64,000 nucleotides of DNA from Takifugu bimaculatus (Eukaryota > Chordata > Actinopteri > Tetraodontiformes > Tetraodontidae): assembly GCA_004026145.2 (NCBI GenBank), contig CP034990.1:1668699-1732698 (forward strand). The letters are read 5' to 3'. Positions within the stretch are counted from its first letter, which is position 1. Each line of letters opens with the position of its first letter. This document shows positions 34,567 to 47,169 of this stretch, in pieces. The notes under the pieces were generated by a model. That model saw only the letters and a program-made list of their open reading frames with translations, had not been told where the DNA came from and searched no databases. The position numbers and the translations under genes were made by a program.

Positions 34567-35535
34567 GTGCTGACTGTGGGAACATACAGGTTCTCCAACG
34601 AGCTCTTAAACTCCTTCAGCCCTATTTATTTTTCTGAGGCGTCGTCGCTAATTCAGAAATCCCAGTCCACCACGTGTCCTTTAGATCCCATCCCAACACA
34701 CCTGTTGAAGGATGTTCTACCACTGATAGGCAGTTCTATCCTGGACCAGATCAATGGTTCTTTAGTGTCAGGTTATGTACCCCGGTCCTACAAGGTGGCA
34801 GTGATTAAGCCGTTGCTTAAAAAACATTCACTGGAATCTGATGTGTTAGCAAATTATAGGCCAATATCCAACCGTCCTTTTATCTCTAAAGTTCTTGAGA
34901 AGGTGGTGGTGACTCAGTTACTGGAGCACCTGCAGAGAAACAGCCTGTTTGAGATGTTTCAGTCAGGCTTTAGAGCTCATCACAGCACAGAAACAACACT
35001 TCTTAAAGGTACTAATGATCTTCTCATAGCTTCAGATCATGGACTGGTCTCTATGCTGGTTCTGCTGGACCTCAGTCCTGCTTTTGATACAGTTGATCAC
35101 AGCATCCTGTTACAGAGACTGGAACACAAGGTCCTCAGAGGCCTGGAGGAGCTAGTGACACCTTACCAGCCCAATAGACCGCTCCGCTCTCAGAATGCTG
35201 GTCTACTTGTGGTTCCCAGAGTCTCTAGGAGTAGAATGGGGGGCCGAGCAGTTAGCTACCAGGCCCCCCTGCTATGGAACCAGCTCCCTGTCCAGGTACG
35301 GGAGGCTGACACCATCGCTACTTTTCAGATTAGGCTTAAAACCTTTCTCTCCTCTCCTCTCCTCTCCTCTCCTCTCCTCTCCTCTCCTCTCCTCTCCTCT
35401 CCTCTCCTCTCCTCTCCTCTCCTCTCCTCTCCTACCTATTCTATCCTCTACCTGTCCTCCCCCTTCTCCTCTCTCTCTACCCAGCCGGCCATCAGCAGGA
35501 GGGTCCCCCTAGATGACCTAGATGGAGGAATTTGA
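34567..35535 (+). pseudogene. L2-clade reverse transcriptase, palm-deleted
   Basis: A 322-aa open frame. It contains SQSTTCPLDPIPTHLLKD, LLKKHSLESDVLANYRPIS, FQSGFRAHHSTETTLLK and LLDLSPAFDTVDHSIL (RT domain A aspartate region). After LLQRLEH the sequence jumps to the C-terminal region (RGLEELVTPYQPNRPLRSQ, APLLWNQLPVQVREADT), so the GVPQGSVLGP and YADDTQL blocks are absent and the enzyme cannot be catalytic. The frame then reads into the CCTCT array as repeated Ser-Pro-Leu. The open frame is a deletion product, not a functional gene. Confidence 0.8.
35346..35432. repeat. (CCTCT)n array in L2 3' UTR
   Basis: About 17 CCTCT units at the same position relative to the LINE 3' end as in copy A. 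Confidence 0.9.
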
Positions 35536-35645
35536 GACCTGCTCAAGGTTTCTTCCTATTAAAGGGGAGTTGTTCCTTGCCACTGTTGCTTTTCTGGGGT
35601 CAAGCCCTGACGCTATATAAATAAAGATTGATTTGATTTGAGACA

Positions 35646-36130
35646 ATATTAATAATGCTAAGTCTTCCACCTGCAACTGAATGGATCAAGACCCTTTAAG
35701 CGGCCCAGCTCTGCTGGTCAATTCTTGTAAAAGACACATAGATGATATACGACAGGGCCTTATTTTCTGTGGAAGAGGGCAGAATTTATAAATAAATGGA
35801 CACATTTTCTGTCAAGGCAGAAAAAGAGCTTCCCTTTTTTGAAACTCCCCAGCTGCCAGTGGTGGGATGCAGGTAACTGTGTGCATAAAGACAAAACACC
35901 TCAGAGCCTTCATCGCTGTCAAGGGTGATTTTAACCTCCGCATTTTTTTGTACTTCGCAGGTTTGGGGAAAATGAGACATTGGATCTGCTCTATGTCAAA
36001 TAGAGCTCTGCTCTTCCCCCACTCAGCAGGTCAGACAGCCAGCTCTTGCTTCCACCATCTTACACACCTGTAGTTCGGAAACAACCAGTCACGGCAGTGA
36101 CAAAACAGTATGAGGAGGCAGTGGAGCGAG
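35646..36130. other. Gene-free DNA
   Basis: No gene or recognisable repeat. Confidence 0.5.
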
Positions 36131-37030
36131 GATACTGACTGGACCTTTCTGTGTGATCCATAAGGTGAGGAGACTGGTGGCCTTCCTCACCGTGTCTCTG
36201 AGCACTCTGGATTTTACCTGGACTCTGTCCTCCCCCACCAAAGAGCTCCATTACAAACCCTGGGCTGCCGGTGACCTGAAGGCCTCCCTCTTGAAATGAA
36301 GCACAGGGAACGAAGCAGAAGTGAAATGTGTGCAAAGAAACTTCAACACAGTCAGAGAAAAGATGAAAGCTGGAAGAGAATATGGTGAGAAATGAGGCAA
36401 AGAACTGACAGAGATCACCAGCTTTTGGAGGTAAGGTAGGGTAGTCATAGCTGAGGGGAATCCACAAAGAGTTAATGGCTTAAATCAGTGTTTCAATCCA
36501 TCACCAGACCCCCTGGAGCACAGTGTCAGTGCGAATAATCCCATAATTTATCTGCTGCAGAAGGCTCTTTCTGCAGTGGACAGAGCGAGTTCCCAGCATG
36601 TCCTCCAGCACCTTCAGCTGCATTCAGATCAGACTGATACAGGCAAAGCTGGAAACATGCAGGTGGGTGCCCCCCTGGTCACATGGATCAGCAATTACCA
36701 ACTACAGCTTGTGAAGCTGCCGAGCAGAGCGGCTGAACATCAGATCTGTCAGAGGGGTAGAGACCTCGGGGACCACGCTCTACCTGCAGAGATTTACAGA
36801 CGGCGTCCTCAGGTGTGTGTAGAGCAGACAGGAAGAAAAGTCAAGAAACCTGCTGGACCCCTTTTGAAGGGCTGAGGGGAGAATCACCTGCAGCTGAAGG
36901 CACTGAAGATGAAGATCAAGGAGTGGGGGAGTTCAGGAGGAAGCCGCCCACTTTAGTCCGACTGAGTGCAGCCGTAGTAGGAATTCCACTGTCAAACAAA
37001 TACCTGTGCACCAACAGGTGGTTTTATATT
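36130..37030 (+). pseudogene. Rex1/Babar-like LINE remnant
   Basis: Across broken frames, KPWAAGDLKASLL with NEAEVKCVQRNFNTVREKM (36255-36360) matches the linker domain ahead of the RT in fish Rex1-type LINEs. MQVGAPLVTWISNY (near 36660) matches the RT motif preceding the Y-L-x-x-R-x-Q block, and LKALKMKIKEWG near 36890 matches the region after the palm. Much of the RT is missing. No intact ORF. Confidence 0.55.
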
Positions 37031-38489
37031 CTAATTGTATTCTAAAAATAATCTTTTACCACTATTATATTTTGATATATGGATATAACTGAGAGATTGA
37101 TGCGACCTGCCTTTTTTGATGTGTTTTCTTTATTCTTTTTTTATACAATTACCGGTACTTCATGATTTAGAACTTTTAGAAAGGAAAGACTTCAACTACT
37201 AAAAAAAACATAGAAACTTGAGAAATAACGCTCATAATAGGCTTGCTTTAATCATGAGAAACTTGAAAAATATGACGAGTATGGTGCAAAAAAGAAAAGA
37301 ACGAAAATCAACAGTGTATTCAGGGCTTATTTTAAAGTGCATGACAGAACTGGCATTGAAACCAGACGACGCTCTTGAATGTGTGCTGCCTTGAGTGCTG
37401 CTCTGCTCAGCACAAGCTTTCACTCTTAGCATATTCCAGGAAGTAAACGTTTAAAGGAAAGTTAAAATAAAATGACAACGCAACATCTATCTGGTGGGAT
37501 GATGCCAAGAATCTTGTAGGAACGAGTGTGCGTGTGTGTGTGTGTGTGTGTTGGGAGGAAAGATAAGGTGTAACTGGCAGCCTGCAGACAAAGAAATTAT
37601 GAAAAAGGAGTAGGAAAATAAGTGTGTCAGGGCCGCTTTACAGGATGTGATGTGATTAAAATCATCCTATTTTTATTGGAATACTTAACAATTGAGTCCC
37701 AAATGTTCACGTGTACAACAAGAGAATAATCAGGGAATCAGGAAAACCCATGAAGTTCCATATTTTCAGATATGAAATGTATTTGTAATTAATATTTTAA
37801 TATTGCTGTTGGTATTGATATTATGTCTTTATTTATTTTGGCAGAGAGTTCTGACTTACTCGATTTCATTTCTATAACTACTGAATGAAGCCATCTGCTC
37901 ATTCAGAATGTGGATGTGTGATGAGCAGCATCAACTGAAGGACGCCCAGTTTAAATACTGCAATTAATCTAAACAAGCAATGTTTAATTTAGCCTGACAA
38001 TCAGAAACCACTTATGGGGTCCGGCGCAACATGAACTTGAACTTTTGAATCATGAATTCCAGATAAATACAGCATAATATCATACTGAATATCATTAAAT
38101 GTTAAAGTTTGATGAGGTCATGGAGGTTTATATTAAACCAACGTTTTCAAATACCTCTAATTAACTCAATAGTTCTGATTAACACAGGGGCAGCTTTATT
38201 TATTATGTACTATATTGGAATATACTGTGTTATTTGAATGTGTAATGAAGTGTTTCACAGAATTTGCTTTCTCACTTCGTCCCTACTGGACTGTATGTTT
38301 TCATCACCGTTCTTGTAAACGTAAAATGGTGTTTTTACGAGCCAAATTATGAAATTATTAATATTATAACGAAGAAACCACGACTACCGAGGAATTAAAC
38401 GTGCCAAACGGTGCTACAAGTTCATACTTTTGAGTGCAGTGCCTGATGTGTGTCACGGAATTGAAGGAGAGAAACCGTGGGTGCAGTTT

Positions 38490-38990
38490 GTTACGCCGCC
38501 ATCCCAGAATCTTCAGGCCTGCGAACGTGTCAGCCGCCCACCAGCAGCCTTTTCATTCATGGCGATGAGACGTGATGGCCTCTGAAGTGTGAGGACATTC
38601 CGACAGCAGCTAATTAATTGTAATAAGGCGGGCTGGCACATGTGCCGGCAGTGACAGCTATGGGTGAGCGTCAGGGGGCGCCGCTTCCCCGCAGAAGCCA
38701 GAATGGAGCTTGAGTCGTCGAGCCGCCTCTGAGCTCCAGAGACTTCCTCTGGCACTCACCTAGATGCACATCTGCTCTGATTAATCGCTTGCTTGGCCCA
38801 GTGCATACATTTCATTATCAGCTTTAAGTGGGCGAAAACAACAAGGATCACGCCAAGGAGAGGGGAATATGAAAAGGAGGGAAGGAAAAGGGGTGAGGTG
38901 CTGGTTTGGGCTAAAATGAAACGCTCCAATAAACGTTTGATGATAAATGATGTGTGACCTACTGCTGACAACCATTTACCACCAGGTCAT
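38490..38990. promoter_or_regulatory. Candidate conserved non-coding element
   Basis: A unique block of higher GC content than its flanks with GCTAATTAATTGTAATAA near 38608 (homeodomain sites), a CACATGTG E-box near 38637, GATTAATCGCTTG near 38778 and TTTCATTATCAGC near 38810. It lacks coding features. The 80-aa antisense frame here has no family signature. Confidence 0.35.
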
Positions 38991-39318
38991 CAACCCCGTA
39001 ATCCGCCCGGAAGACAGTTGATCTCTGTGATCAATCCAACTCAAACATGCAGGACAGTTAAAGGGGAACCGGAACCAGATTCTAGCAGAGGGCGTTCCCA
39101 GTGGCGGACGTGGCAGAAATGAGGAGAGCTGCAGATGTTTTCGGGGCGTCGCTCAAGTTTCCTGATGGAGGTAAAACGTTTTACACTTCTCAGTTGGCAG
39201 AACTCCATCATGTGCTTGAATGAAAGAGGAGGCCTTGTCCTTAAAACTGGAGCAGCATCCCAGAGCACTCTGCTTTGATTCCGCTGTCTGTCATCACTTT
39301 CATCTGTGTGTATGCGTA

Positions 39319-39323
<5 letters not shown>

Positions 39324-39371
<48 letters not shown>
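39324..39371. repeat. (GT)n microsatellite
   Basis: About 24 GT units, preceded by TATGCGTATGCAA and followed by CGTGGATGGGCGTG variants. Confidence 0.95.
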
Positions 39372-39376
<5 letters not shown>

Positions 39377-41934
39377 GATGGGCGTGAATGGGCGTGTGTG
39401 TGGATGTTTTGAATGGTCCTCACAACTTCAAAGGCCCATTAAAGAGTTACGACACGGTTTTATGGTCGGGGGTTAGAGCTGGGTTTAGAAGAGGTTAGGG
39501 TCAGGGTTTGAGGGTTATCTGGGATGGTGTGTGTGTGTGTGGGGGGGGGGGGGGCAGTGTCCTTTAGAGCCGAGTGTAGTCGGAACTCTGAGGGGAAACC
39601 TGAGAGGAAGGACTCAGGTGATCTTTACTCGCGTCCCACCGTTTCTCCTCAGGATAGAGCAACAGCGCCCCCCTCTGGCAGGTGCCTCTATGACTCCAGG
39701 ATTTAACCAACTTGTGGAGAACACAGAGATTTTGTCCGGTGTTCCATCTTCAGTGCACACTGGTGCAACTTAAAATGAAATAGGTCAAGGAGATTTAGAT
39801 CTGGGCCATTACTGTCAGAAAGAACAATGAACATAGACTTTAGAGTAATTGGTAGAAAAGGGTAAGCATTTGTCATGTTCCTTCAGAGCGGGTTCTTTGC
39901 ATACCTAATAGGATTTCACAGAACCTAAAAAATGCACATTTGCTTTATTGCAGCTAATGTCATATTTGTTATACACAAAAGTAATTAATACATGTCACCC
40001 TTCCCTTACCTGAAGGGATAAAGCTTTTTTTCTTTTCCTTTGGGGAAAAATGTTTGTTTTTAACTGCTGTAGCTGCAGAATTTTTCTTGTTGACATAATT
40101 TGGAATATCAATAGATTGTCAGTTATAACCCATAAATTAAATTAATGAACAGAGGAAAACGCATTGTCGTGAATAGTAAAAGCTGCAGTGGGGAAAGTTT
40201 GCTCCAAGCCACCAACAGGTCGTGGGAGAAACCCCCTTTGGGAAAAACAACCGATCCAGACGCGAGAGCACTCTGATGTGGGACTGACGGAACTACTAAA
40301 CCAGTTCACCCATCACAGGGGAGGTGAGGCCGTATCTTTGGCTTAAGTTTGCGCTGCTTCGTCTCTTTGCTCCACGTATCCGAGGGAATGTAATTCTACA
40401 TTTCTATATTTCCCCATGCTCTGCAGGTGGGTCCCTGCAGAGCATCAGTTAGCCCCAGTTTCATATGCCCAGCTCAGCATGACCCCGTCCCTCCTCCCGC
40501 CTCATCTCCTCCAGACCAGAGTGCCATCTCTTCTTTTGTGGCTGGGTCGACGTGTTCGCTGAGAGCGATGTGACCCCCCCGCCAGGTCCAGGTTTCTACT
40601 GAGAGCCCTCAGACACAACTCATATACAGCAGAAAGAGACGTGACAGGAATCGAGCTGAAATCGGAGCGTTTTTATGGAACTATAAATGGATCGACTTCT
40701 AATGGCTGAGAGCTTCTGAATAGATCTGACATCAGGGCACTTTTGAGTCGTTATGACAACAGACGATTACGTTTCAAAAGAGAATTTTTATTGAATTATA
40801 TCATCTATTTGCAACCTCTAAAAGATCATTTATAAATGTTCATAAAGACCCTATTTATTAATATGTTATCTTCCACAAAAGGAATTATTTATGAGTCTGA
40901 CTGAGGCAGAATTTACACTGATTCTATGTTGGTTTAATCCTTTTTTTATTTATTTTTTTTTTTACAGTTTTTACATGATGAGCCATAACACAGAAGCAGT
41001 TTAAAAGTGTTGCATCAGTACCTTTGTGTCTTCTTCTATAAACATGGTCCTCAGATCAACTGAAATTTATTGGAATAACTGCTGAAATAACATGGGACCA
41101 TGGGAGTATTTAAGCATCCATAAAGAATCAACTCTGGCATTTTAACGCGATATTAAAAAGCTCTGAATCAACTGTAGAATCAGACCATTATTCTAAGTGG
41201 GATCAACAGTCCCATTTAGTGCTACAGTAAAGTTAATTTGGCCAGTAATATAACTCTAATTAAAAAGTCCACTGCACAATTGACCAAAAAAATGAATAGC
41301 TTAACCCTGTCCTTTAAAAGAATTTAACAAAATAGCCTTAAATTAAAGCCAATCTGACAAAGTGCATTATTAAACTGACCCTGCAGGCATTGATTAAACC
41401 TTTGTTGTATTAAGAATTTGGATAAAAGAGCTACATTTAGACTGGTGAACAGTTTTCCACTCACCCACCTGGTTCTGAGCAGCATGTTGTCATTACAGAG
41501 GAAATACAGAAATCCTCATTTCAGTGTAACACACCACCAAAAGAAAGACCAAGTCCCTGCATATAAAACTGAGTCATCTGTCTCTCTTTCTCTCTCCTCT
41601 CTATTTCTATTTCTCCTTCTCTCTCTTGCTCTGTCTCTCCCTCTCCCCCCTCTCTTAATCTCCTCTCTCCTCACCTTTCTATATGCTTTTTAGTCTCGTC
41701 ACTGTTTTATCTCCCACTTTTAAGGAGTCATTTTAAAATTGGGAGTTTGAATCATAAACAGAGGCGGAGAGGAGGGAAAAAAGAGGTTGTGTTTGAAATG
41801 GAGACTCAGTGATGATGTTAATGAGGCTGTTTGGTGCAGGAGATGGGAGGGGAGGGTGTTTTTAAGGGTGGGGGATCCTTTTCTCCAGGAGTTGGGACCC
41901 AACATCTGTGCCTGGGGATCATGTTGTTCAGGGT

Positions 41935-44305
41935 AGGTGTCTTTTAATCAGCCCAGTTTGACCACTTCAGTGCTGCTTTTACTTAAAGTTTATGCTCCAA
42001 ACCGCGGTGCAAAGAAGAAGCTTTTCTCAGAGACACTCGGCAACAAACTTCAGGGTTGTTGGTCGGTCGATTATTTATTCTTGGCGGGGCGGGGACCAGG
42101 TTTTAGACCGGGACCAGTGCAGAGCCGCATCCGTCCGCAGCAGGCCCTGAGGAAGCCGGTCTACTCCCATGATCTGGTGGACGCGTGGAGAAGGACGCTA
42201 CACAAGCTGCAGACAGTCCACATGGGCCCACATTAGAGGCCATAGGTGTTTTTAGCTTATTTAGATCGCTTTTACTGTTTTAAACACAATTCTGATATGT
42301 TTGAATCTTGGAATATTTTGCCTGTGGGTTTTACTGATCATGCTTTGGTGCCATGTGGCGTTTTTACTCACAACATTTTACCAAAAAGGCCTCTACTGGA
42401 ATTTTAATTCATTTTTAGCATCTGATCTGAGTCTTAATGAAGCTCTTGGCTATTTTAGACTGGATTTAGGCAGAGGAAGGGTGAGTTCACCTGTCTCAGG
42501 CAGTGGTGGGACTGTGGGAAGACACAGATTAAAATGTTGCACACGCTCATTCTCACTGGTCACGTCAGCGGATCTATGAGAGATCCTGAGGCTGAGATGG
42601 TGGAGCTGGAACATTTGTTCAGTCCACAGAAAATCAAGGATCTGTTGAAATCTAACCTGAAAGCTAACTTGCTGGGTCCCAGAATACAAGGTGCCCTGGT
42701 CCAGGACATATTAGAGGTGGACGCACCTTCGAGCTTCTTCTTCAGCTCAGACGGGAACATGGAGGAGCTGGAGGAGCTGGAGGAGCCGGGACAGATCAGG
42801 AAGAGAGCGATGGAGTTCTACACCTCACTTTACAAGAATGAGTTTAAAGACAAAGAGGACATTTTTTGTGTTTTCAGTCAAGGACTGCCCCGGGTCACCA
42901 AGGAGACCAACCACCAGCTGTAGCACCCTTTGACGGCACAGGAGCTCTACCTGGCCCTACAGACAATGCAGGACCGAAAGGCCCTGAACATGGTTGGACT
43001 CTGGAGTTTTACAAGGCCTTCAGGGACATCCTCTCTCAAGACATCCTGGAGGTCTTCATTGAAAGCCTCACCACCAGCTTCCCTGCCTCTGTCCTGCAGG
43101 AGAGTCGTCCCCCTCCTGCCAAAGAAGGGGAACGTCCACGATACTAAAAAACTGGTGCCCAGTGTTGCTACTCTGCACAGACTATAAGATCCTCTCACAA
43201 GCCTTGGCCGTCCGACTGAAAGAGGCCCTGGAGCAGTCTTCCATTGGAACCAGACGTACGGTGTACCTGGCAGCTCAGTGGTCTGCCTGTCAGCCTCATT
43301 TGGGATGTTTTGGAGGTCTCCATTTCATGGGGGGTAAGTGTTGGTCTTCTTTCTTTAGGCCAAGAAAAGGCTTTTGATTGTGTGGAATGCAGCTTCCTGT
43401 GGAGAACTATGGAGAGGATCGGGTTGAGCACTGGTCTAATAACTAAGATCCAGGTGGGGTCTGTCAGGGCTGTGCTCTGTCTGGGATGTTCTATGCACTT
43501 TCCCTGGAACCCCTCCTCAATAAGCCTGTTTTTACCTGGTTTTAATAGTAATGCCATTTTATCTGCCTACGCTGATGATGTGATTGGTTTTTTAACAGAC
43601 CAAGCAGATGTAGATGCAGTTGTAAACATTACAAACGGATTTTGTGTTGCGTCGGCTACGCGGGTGAACTGGGGGAGGAGTGAGGCCCTGGCTGTCAGTG
43701 AATAGCATCAGGGGTTCCCTGTTCTCCCTCTAAGCCTGACCTGAAGGAGAGACAGCCTCAAATATCTGTGTGTATCTGGGGAGTGAGGGTATGTAAAGAA
43801 GAGCTGGGAGAACGGTATTGAAAGGGTGGAAGAGAAATGAAGAAAAAGAAGATGGCTGCACTCAGAAATGTCCTATAGAGGAAGAGGGCTGGTTGTAAAC
43901 AACCTTGTGGCCTCGCTGCTCTGGTGCCGTTTGGCCTGTTGGAGCCACCTCCCAGATCCAGGCAAAGCTAGTTAACTTCTGGGACAGCTACCACTGGCTG
44001 CTACAGTCACTTCTATTTCTCTCCAGAGACTTATCCACCTTCCAGTTCATGGTGGCAGAGCGGAGCAGCACCATTCCTGGGCTAATGGGGGCGCTGTGTG
44101 GACTTCAGGACTGTCACCCTAAAGCAGCTGGTGGAGGCAGCAGGGCGGGTGCTGGCTGACTCCTGGACACTGAGTTCTGTGCTGGGACTACGTTTGCTGA
44201 GGCTGATGGGCATCTACAAGGCCATACTGAACCTGGGAGTGCTCCAGCAACTGTGGGGTCATGAAGACATCCTGCGTTGCCTGAGCAGAGACTACTGGAA
44301 TTGAC
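41935..44305 (+). pseudogene. Tx1-clade LINE ORF2, copy 1, decayed
   Basis: Motif order of the Tx1 (L1-like) ORF2 is clear: endonuclease block KVYAPNRGAKKKLF and SHDLVDAWRR (41970-42190), linker EIRKR-type QIRKRAMEFYTSLYKNEF (42797-42850), LYLALQTMQDRKAL, LPLSCRRVVPLLPKKGN (43085-43130), LLCTDYKILSQALAVRL (43162-43215), RT domain A QEKAFDCVE (43361-43387) and the catalytic SAYADDV (43560-43580) followed by VNWGRSEAL. A deletion removes the VLYSDIESVL-type block after TKIQV. Several frameshifts are present. The end near 44304 is LRCLSRDYWN. Confidence 0.75.
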
Positions 44306-44429
44306 AAACTCTCTCAATTAACAATGATTGAGTGTTTTACTATGTGTTTTATTATATTTACTATAGTAAACAAAAGTGTTCCTCTATCTCTCTCAGTGGA
44401 GGGTGCTGTGAGCTGAGTTTTAATGATTT

Positions 44430-46935
44430 TTAATGCGGCTGATTGGAGCAGAGGATGCTCCGATCTCTTAGCGTGGATGGATTCAGGGGAGGTCTCTTTA
44501 AATCACAGCTCAGTTTGACAACTTCTCTGTTGCTTTTATTGATGTTTAGGCTCCAAACAGCGACGCAGAGAGGGAGCTCTTTTAGAGACGATTGGCAATA
44601 ATCTTCTGGGTTGTGGGTCCAATGATTATTTGTTCTTGAGTGGTGAGTTGAATTATACATCATGCAAAGCCGCGTCTGTCCTCTCAGCAGGTTCTGAGGC
44701 AGCTGGTCCACTCCCAAGGTCTAGTGGGCACATGGAGAAGGACTCGCACAAGCACACATGGGCCCACATTAGAGATAACAGGGTGTATTTAGATTGTCAG
44801 TGTTATTGTTTTAAAGACAATTTTAGTGTTTTAAATCATGTAATATAATGATCAATCCTTGCTTTTTTTTAGGAACATCTTACCAAAAAGCACCTTGGCA
44901 TTTTAACTCAGATTTAACTGCTGGTCTGAGTTTCTTCTATTTTTAGATGGGTTTCAGGCTGAAAGGCTGAATTCACCTGTCCGAAGCACTGATGAGACTA
45001 ACAAAAGACAGAGATCAAAATGTTGCGCACTTCAGTGCCACTTGTCACATCACCAGATCGTTTGGGGGACTGAGATAGCGGAGCTAGAACATGTGACTGA
45101 GTCCATTAGAAATCCTCAAGACTGCCACGGGTCTCCAGAAAGACCAACCAACACCTGGAACACCTGGCAGTACAGGTGCTGCACGCAGCCAAAAACCCCG
45201 GACATCAATGGACCCTTGTGTTTTTTAAGGCCTTCTTAGACATCCTATCTCGGGACATCCTGGATGTTTTTAACCTCACCAGGCCTCACCAGCAGTTCCC
45301 AACATCTGTTCTACCAAGGAAGGGGAACCCACGGGATATTAAAAACTGACCCCTGTGTCTTTACTCTGCACTGACAGACCCTTTCCAAAGCTTTGGCCAT
45401 CTGGCTGAGAGAAAACATGGAGTAGTCATCCACCAGAACCAGACGTACAGCGCACAGGTCTATGGGAGACAATATTTGCCTCCTTAGGGATGATTTGGAG
45501 GTCGGCACTACTTTGGAGGAGTGTCCGATCTTCTTTCTTTAGGATTCAGGCTTAGATCAAGAAAAGACATTTGGTCGTGTTGAATGCAGCTTCCTGTGGA
45601 CACCTATGGAGGTTTGGGTTCAGCACTGGTCTGTTAGCTAAGATCCAGGTGCTGTACAGTGACATTAAGAGCGTGCTGAAGGTTCATGGCAGCTTGTGCG
45701 CCCCTTTTAGAATCCTTCGAACTGTCCTTTGGGTCTGTGCTCTGTCCAGGATGTTCCATGCACTCTCCCACTCCACTAAATATGCTCGTCTGATTAAGCC
45801 TGTTTTTACCTGGATGTAATAGTAATGTTCCTTATGGCCTCTCTTTCTGGTGCTTACTTTGGTCTCTTTCGAGCCACCATCGGACCTCTTGTTCCAGATC
45901 CAGGCAAATCTGATTTATTTCTTCTGGAGCAGTTACCACTGGGTGCTGCAGTCAGTTCTGGGTTCATGCAGAGATGAAGAGGAGGACAAGGCCTCATCCA
46001 TCCTGGCCAGTTAGCTCAGAGGTACCTCACAGGACCTCCTGTAGAGGGATGTGGCCAGCTGCTGAGTCCAGCATTTGAGCAACCTCTAACTTGATGGCAG
46101 CACCATATTCAGCCCGATGAGGGTTCTGTGCAGTGCCGGTACTGACTGATTCCAGGACCCTGTGCTCTGTGCTGGGCTGCTCTCTCTATGCCTGGTAGAA
46201 AGAGCTCCGGAGCTCTGGAGACACAAACTGTCAGTGTGAGCGAGGAACCTTCTCCTCCATTACTGCAGGGGAGGAACGATCCCACGGACGCCTACACTGA
46301 CCTCCAGCTAAGGTTTCAGCAGCCCTCTTCTGAACATTTACCACAAAACCCTGGGAGCCTCCAAGAGAGCGGACAAACGGTTTCTTTACATGAGCATTTT
46401 AAAGACAATAAAGGAGAAGAGTCTGTCAAAAAGAGAAGACACAGAAAGACTCAGAGGACAGAGTCCACAGTGGAGGACTCTGTCCTCAATAGAGAATCTG
46501 TGTTTGAAATGAGCGTCTGTCATTTGGTCTTTCTTTGTTGTTGCTTTCAGCAGGAGACTCGGGCTTTTTTAGGGTTTAAATGGAGATTTTGATTCATTTT
46601 AACATTGTGTTTTCTGCCCCAGGTTTTATTGGTTTTTCATACGAAAAACAAACAAAAAAGGAATGGAGCAAGTGGCGGGTCCTTCATTTTGTGAGGGGAG
46701 AAGCTAAATTGGCAATTTACACGCACAGACAGGCTGCAGGACGGAGACACTTGTGATGTCCCGGTCCTGTGGAAGCAGAACATTAAAGCCAGACTCGGGC
46801 TGGAATTCTACCTCTACAAGTCTACTAGAAACCTTTACACCCCTGTGGGGACGTGTCCTGTGTTCAATAACTGAACAAGAGGAGACACCTCAAAAACTAT
46901 GTGTCTTGAAGAGTTCTTTTAGTATTTTACTATAA
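44430..46935 (+). pseudogene. Tx1-clade LINE ORF2, copy 2, decayed
   Basis: Starts again with the endonuclease region (degraded APNSDAEREL at 44552-44580; QVLRQLVHSQGLV near 44690) directly after copy 1, in the same orientation. It retains the block KIQVLYSDIKSVLKVHGS (45640-45690) that copy 1 lost, but has lost the YADD region. C-terminal blocks present here only include CLVERAPELWRHKLSV (46180-46230) and WKQNIKARLGLEFYLYKST (46769-46825). Multiple stops and shifts; not functional. Confidence 0.7.
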
Positions 46936-46979
46936 ATCAAAGTGCTTTCAAAAGTCAAAAGTTTCTCTGTCTCTCTCTG

Positions 46980-47165
46980 ACCCCCATAGTTACCCCCCCC
47001 CCAACACACACACACACGAGCCTGGTCCTGCTCAAGGTTTGTTCCTGTTAAAAGAAAGCTTTGGGGGGGGTCTTATTGGGGGTCCTGGGTTTCGATAAAG
47101 CTCCTAAAGACTATTTTGTTTGTAACAGATGCTGTATCAATAAAGATGAAGTGAAAAGTCAGGAA
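46980..47165 (+). mobile_element. L2-clade LINE 3' end remnant
   Basis: GAGCCTGGTCCTGCTCAAGG and GTTCCTGTTAAAAG, then GTAACAGATGCTGTATCAAT and AAAGATGAAG resemble the last 180 bp of the L2 3' UTR, more diverged than the other copies. Confidence 0.6.
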
Positions 47166-47169
47166 ATAA

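Larger units (their letters stand above)
33743..35645 (+). mobile_element. L2-clade LINE, copy B arm: endonuclease C-half, RT and 3' UTR
   Basis: Starts at the coiled-coil/endonuclease junction and runs through endonuclease C-half (VDVVNDKFRNG, PTHGFNHTLDLVL, 33743-33960), the linker domain (RTLKQKVRRLERKWH near 34230), RT and a complete 3' UTR with (CCTCT)n, CATCAGCAGGAGGGTCCCCC, GCTATATAAATAAAG and TTGATT repeats at about 35620-35640. Frames shift at about 34110, 34460 and inside the RT. No promoter or ORF1 in sense orientation is present, so it is dead on its own. Confidence 0.8.
37035..41930. other. Gene-free unique DNA
   Basis: No gene recognised. Holds GT microsatellites at 37526-37551 and 39324-39371, a G-run at 39540-39554, a candidate conserved element at 38490-38990 and a pyrimidine-rich tract at 41580-41700. 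Confidence 0.55.
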
